Part shown: positions 57,937 through 64,000 of the stretch, piece by piece
How the letters are laid out: every line of letters begins with the position of its first letter
How positions within the stretch are numbered: position 1 is the stretch's first letter
NCBI GenBank assembly: GCA_025677835.1
Contig: JAIXMR010000126.1
Coordinates: forward strand, 1 to 64,000
From: Sporodiniella umbellata
Taxonomy: Eukaryota; Mucoromycota; Mucoromycetes; Mucorales; Rhizopodaceae
DNA: 64,000 nt
Direction of reading: 5' to 3'
The notes under the pieces: generated by a model
Told to the model about the DNA's origin: nothing
Database searches by the model: none
Seen by the model: only the letters and a program-made list of their open reading frames with translations
Position numbers and translations under genes: made by a program

Positions 57937-58258
57937 GTGTTTTTTAACCCTTTCTATCTATTAGCCTTATGTCAAGGAGGCTGAAAAGGAAAAACTTCGA
58001 TACGAAAAGGAAACTGCCAACTACAAGACAAGCTTAGGCGAAACCAGCAGTGACGCCAACACCAAGCGTAAAGAACCCTCTAAGGTTAGTGCCAAGACTA
58101 AATCTAAGCCTAAAGAACCTGTTGCAGAAAACAAAGAGTCGTCCTCAGAAGTCAAAGAGTCCCTAGAGCCTGCCCCCAAAAAATCAAAGAAGAGTAAAAA
58201 AGAAAAGAAATCGGACCCTTCTGCTGCTGATAAAAAATCAAAGAAGAAAACCTTTTAA
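57503..58258 (+). CDS. HMGB-type HMG-box DNA-binding protein
   Basis: The last two exons (about 57580-57883 and 57965-58258) join in phase around an A30 intron. The HMG box reads KDPNAPKRNLSSYMLYSQAV, then LVGEMWNKLSEKEKNPYVKEA and EKEKLRYEKETANYK. The tail is Lys/Ser-rich with SKKSKKEKK and SKKKTF. Upstream (FIDLMFANNHGS) is a helical N-terminal segment as in fungal Nhp6/Hmo-type relatives. The protein bends DNA in chromatin. The start ATG at 57503 (MVAEKTQLQE) is plausible, but its join to 57580 is not phase-consistent with any normal-length intron, so the first exon is uncertain. Confidence 0.82.
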
Positions 58259-58695
58259 AACAATCTCTATACACTCTTAAAAAAAAAAAAAAAAAAAAAA
58301 TATATATACAACACGTTATTCTATCTTTTTCTTACCGTATTTTTATAATAATGAATTGATGACCCCTACAAGACCCTTCTTTTTCTTTGTTATTTTGGTT
58401 TATTTCATTTTAATCCATTTCTTAAGAAATGATCCAAATTCTCCCCCTCTTTTCAACAGCATCGCATTCCCCTCCTTCCAAAAGGTCTCTTATTTTCGGA
58501 ACATTAAATTTTTAATTTTCCTTTTCATTTTTTGAAACCTTATGCAGCTTAGTTTCCGAAAGACGACGTCTATTTTAACGACAGGGTAGGGGATGGCGTA
58601 ATCCGTAGCACGTGACCTACCCATTCTCTCTCTATTTATATTTTTTATCTACATTTATTTATTTATTTATTTATTTTTTTTTCTTTATCACAAAG
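58259..58695. other. Intergenic region
   Basis: AT-rich; A22(TA)n near 58280-58308 and CACGTGACC near 58609, a possible bHLH-type (CACGTG) site upstream of the REEP-like gene. No coding sequence supported. Confidence 0.4.
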
Positions 58696-59494
58696 ATGTT
58701 TATCGAATTGATTTATGGTATTATCAAATTCATCTTTTTACAGTTCTACCCTTGCTTTATCACCTTCAAAGCCATTCGATTAGAAAAAGCAACGGATTAT
58801 GTTTCATTATTGACTTTTTGGGTGGTCAGTGTCTTGTTTCTCTCTGTAGAATATTTCGCCGACTTTTTCTTGTTCTGGTAATCATCGTTTGGGAAACTCC
58901 TTATTGATGTCTGTTGTTTAGGTTACCTTTCTATACCGAATTTAAACTTCTTTTTCTTATTTGGTTGATCTTGCCTCAAACACAGGTAAAGCCCCTCCCA
59001 AAATAAGTAATTAACGTTTGGGTCTGTAGGGAACCGCAGTGTTTTATTCGAAATACGTTGAACCTTTCTTTGAACATCATCAATCGGGTATTGAACATAC
59101 CTTGATTCGATTCCAGCAAAGTTTGAAAACCATGGTTTTCTCTTGGTTACAACGTTTTTTACCCTCCCAGGTAAATATATAAAAGAAAAAAAAAGAGGGG
59201 GGGTGGGAGAGAGAAGGGAGGGGGAGGGGAACGATGTGTATGTTTGCCTCTTCATGTATATATTACAAGCTCTATCACATCTATACCTTTCTTTTTACTT
59301 AAAAAAAAAAAAAAAACAACGCTACATACATGTAAAAGATATTGGGTAGTCCACAAGAAGAACAAGAAGAAAAAGTAGCCAATCCCTATAGTATCTTTCG
59401 TTACTCGTTTGAAAAACCCATACTGGATAACCCATCTTCCATAACATCTTATCTTTCCAGCTGGATTTGGACAGGGGAAAATAAACAGGATTAA
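58696..59494 (+). CDS. REEP/Yop1-like (TB2/DP1/HVA22) ER membrane-shaping protein
   Basis: Exons 58696-58877, 58922-58985, 59030-59170 and 59339-59494 join in phase; 180 residues. FYPCFITFKAIR, then YVSLLTFWVVSVLFLSVEYF, then FWLPFYTEFKLLFLIWLILPQTQGTAVFYSKYVEPFF give the TB2/DP1/HVA22 hairpin-membrane signature of REEP5/Yop1, which curve tubular ER. The C-terminal part is hydrophilic. The last intron (59171-59338) contains a purine-rich (GA/GGG) block and A14. The stop TAA lies in TTAA at 59491-59494, shared with the convergent zinc-finger gene. Confidence 0.88.
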
Positions 59495-59940
59495 AAAAGA
59501 TTTATTGTCGTACGATGTGTTTTCTTTAAATGTCTTCGCATATTACTCGCCACACTGAATTTCTTTCGACACCACGTACAAACAAACGGCTTTTCTTTGG
59601 TATGAGACAGCCGATGGGTTTCGAGTGCGGAAGGACGGGAGAAGGTCTTGAGACAGGTTGGACATGGGTATCGATGGGTGGGGTCGGATAAGGATCGTTT
59701 GTGATGAAAGCTTTCTTTCTTGGGCGTGGGGGTATCGTAGCTGACCTTGGGTACGTCCAACTGACTTTTGGACAGTCTGGGAATCGCTACCTTCACAATC
59801 ACACGCCTATCGTGTTCTATCCTCAGACCGGAAAAATAAGTCAAACCAATCATACCCTTTCTATCCTTCTTACCTGGCCTAGCATAACCTGGAGGAACTC
59901 CCTTCAGCATTTCATAAATAGAAGGTAATCTTATCGTCAT
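59491..59940 (-). CDS. C2H2 zinc-finger protein (two fingers)
   Basis: A single-exon minus-strand frame; the ATG at 59940 gives MTIRLPSIYEMLKGVPPG and 149 residues. The N-terminal part is proline- and basic-rich. Residues about 90-145 carry two tandem C2H2 fingers, CPTCLKTFSRPSALETHRLSH and CTWCRKKFSVASNMRRHLKKTH, joined by TKEKPFV (TGEKP-type linker). It should bind DNA as a nuclear transcription factor; the target is unknown. It ends on the same TTAA as the REEP gene, so the two coding regions overlap by two bases on opposite strands. Confidence 0.85.
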   Translation of the reverse strand: MTIRLPSIYEMLKGVPPGYARPGKKDRKGMIGLTYFSGLRIEHDRRVIVKVAIPRLSKSQLDVPKVSYDTPTPKKESFHHKRSLSDPTHRYPCPTCLKTFSRPSALETHRLSHTKEKPFVCTWCRKKFSVASNMRRHLKKTHRTTINLF

Positions 59941-59993
59941 CTTCAACTGAGTGAGTAGGGGATATGGGAAATGAATGGAAAAATCTGTAGCAA

Positions 59994-60035
<42 letters not shown>

Positions 60036-60779
60036 TTCTCTTGCTCTCTTTCTATCTTTTTGAAAAACAAAAAAAGAAAAAGAGGTTCAAAGTTTTTTCT
60101 TTTTTTTTATCATTTGAGTTTTATTTTGTGCAATCACAGTGACTTTCTTTCGAAATCTTGTTTTGTTTCCGAGTAAACAAACACAAATACACATCGATCT
60201 TCAAATCAGCCTACATTTTCGCGGCTGTATCTAACCGGATTAAGGAGTGATGTGTAGGTGAATAAGAGACATTCTGTTTTATTTTGTTTTGGCAATCCTA
60301 AATCTTCTGTTCAAGGATCACCACAACACTTGTCGTACACACAACCGTTTTTAATAGGGGCGCGTCCCCCCCCCAAATAATACGCTTTTCTCGTTGGAAA
60401 CTGGCATCACGCTTTGGCATAAACACTCAGGGTTGCACAAAAATAGCTGGCTCCTTTTGAACTTCAGCTACTTCTATCCTACTCTTTACTGTCAAAAAGT
60501 AGCTTTGAAACTCATCTCTTTTCTTGTCGTAAAAAATCAACCCATATCAAATAGCCGTGCCCTTCATAAACTCTCTTTCTCTTTTTTTTTTTTTATGCTC
60601 TAGTAAAAGCTTTTACCTCACCCTTCTCTCTTTTTTTTTTTTTTTTTTTTTTTGTTAGATTGTGCATATCTTTACTTAGGCGGCAGACAAAACTCCGTTA
60701 CTCTGTATTCATTCATTTTTCCTTTAATTTAATTTTTTTTTTTTTTTTTTGGTCTGCTGTAAAAGAAAGACCAAGAGAA
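59941..60779. other. Intergenic region with CT microsatellite
   Basis: Contains (CT)n at about 59998-60050, C8 near 60367, and T runs at about 60586, 60632 and 60733. It serves the zinc-finger promoter and the SEC5 promoter. No gene supported. Confidence 0.5.
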
Positions 60780-61666
60780 ATGAACCGATTGGATTTACCA
60801 GAGTATGCAGAAGATGCTGCTATTTTGCGCTTTTACCGTCTAGACACTCTTGAGCCAGAAGTATGGGTTGAAGATGAAGAAATGGAGTCCAACAGACATA
60901 GTACATTTCAACACCCAGAAGACATAGAGCCCATTCAACCCTCAGAAAACGAAGTTGAATTACAGGCCATGGACGATGGAGACCCATTAGGTGTCTATAC
61001 CTCTATTTTTAAAGGGTATGCTCAAAGCACATACTCCTCACTATTGACTTTTTTTTTTTTTTTTTTTTTTTGTGCAGAGAGACTTCTCGCAACACCAACC
61101 TAGCTCAACTCAAAGAAAGTAAATGCCAATAGAAACCCCCCATAGTAGTTGTTCACAAGCAATATAAACATATACATATAGAGGCCACGATCATGATCAC
61201 CAACAAAAAGTTCCAACCACGTCAATATCTATTACAAGTCCATCAAAACACGAGCTACAACCAGCTATTGGATGGCGAGGAAAGACTAAGGCAAGGAGTA
61301 GACCAAGAGGCAGAAGCCCTGAAAAACTTGGTGCATCAAAACTTTGATCGTTTTGTAAGCGCAAAGAATACAATCGACCATGTCTATGATGAGATGCGCT
61401 CAAAGCAGTTGAATAAAGAACAAGACTATGGTACTGTCGGACTTCAAAAATCGCTAAAGGGTAAGCCTGCCCACTCTATAAAACCACACTCACTTTTTTT
61501 TTTTTAAAGATGCAAACGAGCGTGCAAAGCAAATCTATGGACCTGTAGTAGACAGAAGACAGAGAGTAGAGAAAGTAAAAAGTACACTGACTATGTTACA
61601 GCGCTATCGGTTCTTGTTCAATTTACCCAGCAGTCTTTTGGAGTTTATCAAACAAGTAAAATGAAA

Positions 61667-61697
<31 letters not shown>

Positions 61698-63856
61698 CAT
61701 CCTTTGAAAACAGTCCAAGTACGAAGCCGCCATTCGAGATTACAAAAAGGGGAAATACCTTTACCAGGTACTCAAAGGAGATCTGGACTCAACAGACAGC
61801 ACAGATCTCGACCAAAAAGAAAATCGAATTACCGACCTACATCTTAAAGTGTTTGATAAAGTATGGGCTGAGGTGGGGAAGATTGTGTCTGAGTTACAGA
61901 ACGTATTGTTGAAAATGCTTTCTGACCCCTGGCGAAGTATGGAAGAACAAGAAAAGACAATAAAGTAAGCCAAAAAATAGAAAGAGAGGGGGGGAGGGGG
62001 CAAGCCTGCTGATATAGAGGTTAGCTTTTTATTTGATTTGGACACGACAGAAGATCCCGCTTGGTTCTATCTTAATAGCCAACACCAATGGATTACAAGC
62101 TTAATGAAGGAAACATTTGACGAGGCCATCCAAAAGATCCAGCGATTGAAATCAGAAAATCCTACCGAAGAATCCTCTATCGCTCGTAGTGTGGGCTTAA
62201 AACGAGCCATTGGTCAGATTGCAGTGATCAAAGATATAAAAGAAGAAAATGGGATAGACGCTGAACTTCAGGTATGGCGTGCCACATGCGATTTAGTAAA
62301 ATCGCTCTCGTCGCTCCTCTTACGCTGTCTGCCTGACTTTTGGCGTTTGTCGACTGCTTTCATTGAGGAAAAATTTGCCAACAAGGCCATTACAGCCGAA
62401 CCTTTCACCCGAAGACGCAGAGTGGGCATGAATATGAATAAAGTGGATCAGTGTCGACGTATGACGCGCGACATCATTGAGCAGTATGCCACCCTACTCT
62501 CTGATTATTTCTCCTTGGAAGATGAAAACCAAAAAGATCTTTTACCCTCTTTCTTGCCCTCAAATGCTAACTCTATCTATACCTCACACTACCTGACCTT
62601 GGTCATCACAGACATGGCCGCCTGTGTCAACGATATCAGCGGAATCGATCTTGCCGGAGAGATCTTCTCGGGTCTCACTGACTTGATGCAAAAAGCACGT
62701 TCTAAATTCATCGACATTGTCTGCCTATGCTGGCAAAGAGATGCCTTGACATTTTACCTATTGGAGGAATGGGTGGTTGATCCCCAAAATACACATATCA
62801 CCACCTTGCTCAAACGATATTACGATTTTCACAAGTTTTGTGCCAGATCCGCACATAGAATCGCTAGTCTGACCGCGGTTTCTGACACAGACGATCAGAC
62901 TACTATACAAATTTCACCAGTCTACATAGAAAAGATCAGAAGCTCTTTTATGGAATCTACTTTTGTTTTCTTGGACGGCTTGGTCCGATTGGCTGTTACG
63001 GATTATACCCCACTGAATGAAAAAGAAGAATTGATACTCGCCAAAAAAAGAGGAAATATCGACGTTCATTCTACTGTAAGCTTTTGCCTATATACTCATA
63101 GAGATACTAAGTTATATCAGGATATCCGCATGCTATTAATACTAAGCAATATGGAGCATATGCGCGAAAATGTGATAAAGAAACTGATCGAGCTATTTGA
63201 AGTAGCATTCAATGTTAGAATGGATGAAGATCTTAAGGTATCTACTGATCTATTCATTCGTGCTTTATTCATTCTATTATCCATAGACCCTGGTTGAAGT
63301 AATCAATGAGCTCGATAAAGAGTTTTTTGGCGATTACATCAGACGCAAATCTTCACCTATCCGTACCATCATAAGACAGGGTATTCTTGAAAGTGGCATT
63401 GATTGGTTCAGTATTCCTAAACCACAGGAGGTTCATCCTTTTGTCTACGAGAGCCTAATGACCTTGGTCACCATTCACTCAGAAATCAGCAGTGTGACCA
63501 AGCAATTGGTCAAAAGAGCCCTTTCTCGATTTTTGGAGACAATGGCAAAGGATTGTTTGGATAGCTTCAAACAAGTAAAGCGTTTTGGTATGGGCGGTAT
63601 GCTTCAGGCTACATTGGAAATCGAGTTTATGCACCAAACCCTATCTCAATACGTTACACCCGATGCCTCAGCAACACTTCAAAACATATATCAAACAATT
63701 GAGCGTGCATATGACCCGGAGCAACAGTCTTCTGAAAATATCAAATTAGAACTTGGCAATGTCAAAGAACTATTGGTATTCAGTCGCAAAAGCACTGTAG
63801 TACAATTCCTATGCTTCAAACAAAACAAAGACCGCAGAAAAACAGTAGCCAAATAA
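60780..63856 (+). CDS. SEC5: Exocyst subunit Sec5 (EXOC2)
   Basis: Eight exons in phase (60780-61015, 61078-61118, 61182-61460, 61510-61655, 61714-61964, 62025-63075, 63121-63237, 63287-63856) encode 896 residues. DGDPLGVYTSIFKGETSRNTN, LLQVHQNTSYNQLLDGEERL and LVHQNFDRFVSAKNTIDHVYDEM are the conserved N-terminal Sec5 block; helical CorEx and C-terminal rod segments follow (LLLRCLPDFWRLSTAFIEEKF, YLTLVITDMAACVNDISGI). Sec5 helps the exocyst tether secretory vesicles to the growing plasma membrane, the hyphal tip in filamentous fungi. Intron 1 carries T22. No Ral-binding IPT domain is visible at the N-terminus, as in fungal Sec5. Confidence 0.9.
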
Positions 63857-63903
63857 AATATTTCTGTTCTTTTTTTTTTTTTTTTTTTTCATTCTAAACA
63901 GCC

Positions 63904-64000
63904 ATGTCTGGGAACAAACGCTTAAAAGGAGTTTGCGTATCTAGACCGTTTTATTATGGTAGCATTGCTTATCCTTTGAATGGCAAGAAAGCCTCAGACC
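63904..64000 (+). CDS. YAF9: YEATS-domain protein, Yaf9-like (partial; 3' part outside the window)
   Basis: The frame opens at 63904 and runs off the right edge. The first 32 residues read MSGNKRLKGVCVSRPFYYGS and then AYPLNGKKASD. This fits the start of the YEATS domain in Yaf9/GAS41 (KR..G..VSRP..YGN.A), which reads acetylated histone tails in the NuA4 and SWR1 complexes. The gene starts only 47 bp after the SEC5 stop, behind T22. The length and the C-terminal coiled coil cannot be seen. Confidence 0.7.
   Translation, partial: MSGNKRLKGVCVSRPFYYGSIAYPLNGKKASD

Noticed and set aside
1..64000. CRISPR arrays, bacterial operons, ribosomal RNA or tRNA genes
   Set aside because: No spaced direct repeats, no Shine-Dalgarno-led gene strings, and no recognisable A/B-box tRNA or rRNA segments; gene structure is eukaryotic throughout.

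Overview
The window reads as nuclear DNA of a filamentous fungus, most likely an early-diverging one (Mucoromycota/Mucorales-like). This is inferred from gene content and architecture; no marker gene settles it. Genes are dense and multi-exon. Introns are mostly about 40-90 nt with GTAAGT-like donors. Protein families include fungal-type Vam7, Arp9, Xpt1, Sec39/NBAS and Yaf9, beside families missing from the common model yeasts: a BRCA1/BARD1-type RING-BRCT protein, a SOSS-B/hSSB1-type OB-fold protein and an LrgAB-type membrane protein. Pure A/T homopolymers of 15-40 nt are scattered through introns and intergenic DNA, often just upstream of start codons or splice acceptors.

Layout. 1-14.5 kb: a giant minus-strand midasin (MDN1/REA1) gene cut by the left edge. 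14.6-18.7 kb: the only repeat-rich island, with Tc1/mariner-like (DDE_3) transposase remnants folded into two separate inverted repeats. 18.7-28.7 kb: NUP85, an Atos/FAM214 protein, VAM7, an SLC35F transporter divergent from it, a TPR-RS protein, and uncertain small ORFs. 29-33.5 kb: ARP9, TAN1, a basic tail-anchored protein and a membrane J-protein. 33.8-42.7 kb: a small secreted-type ORF, ethanolamine kinase, GLTP, a WIPI/PROPPIN, RCC1, a PLD6-like phospholipase and a Pho80-like cyclin. 43.1-46.3 kb: three tandem minus-strand genes (BRCA1/BARD1-like, SOSS-B-like, an unknown micro-exon gene). 46.7-50 kb: Xpt1-type PRTase, a Nudix hydrolase and a peroxisomal MaoC hydratase ending in SKL. 50.4-54.9 kb: a visibly GC-richer block with Sec39/NBAS and LrgAB. 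55-64 kb: an SFH5-like Sec14 protein, HMGB, REEP/Yop1, a C2H2 zinc finger sharing its stop site with REEP, exocyst SEC5, and the start of YAF9.

Most genes are housekeeping: ribosome assembly (MDN1), nuclear pore and Ran cycle (NUP85, RCC1), chromatin (ARP9, YAF9, HMGB), tRNA modification (TAN1), membrane traffic and lipid transfer (VAM7, SEC5, Sec39, SFH5, GLTP, ethanolamine kinase, REEP, WIPI), purine salvage and peroxisomal beta-oxidation. They do not form an operon-like pathway. The notable parts are the adjacent pair of DNA-break-repair-type genes at 43-45 kb, the fungal LrgAB protein, and the palindromic transposon remnants. Exon joins were derived by hand from splice consensus, reading phase and family conservation; all are predictions. 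No tRNA, rRNA or CRISPR array was recognised.
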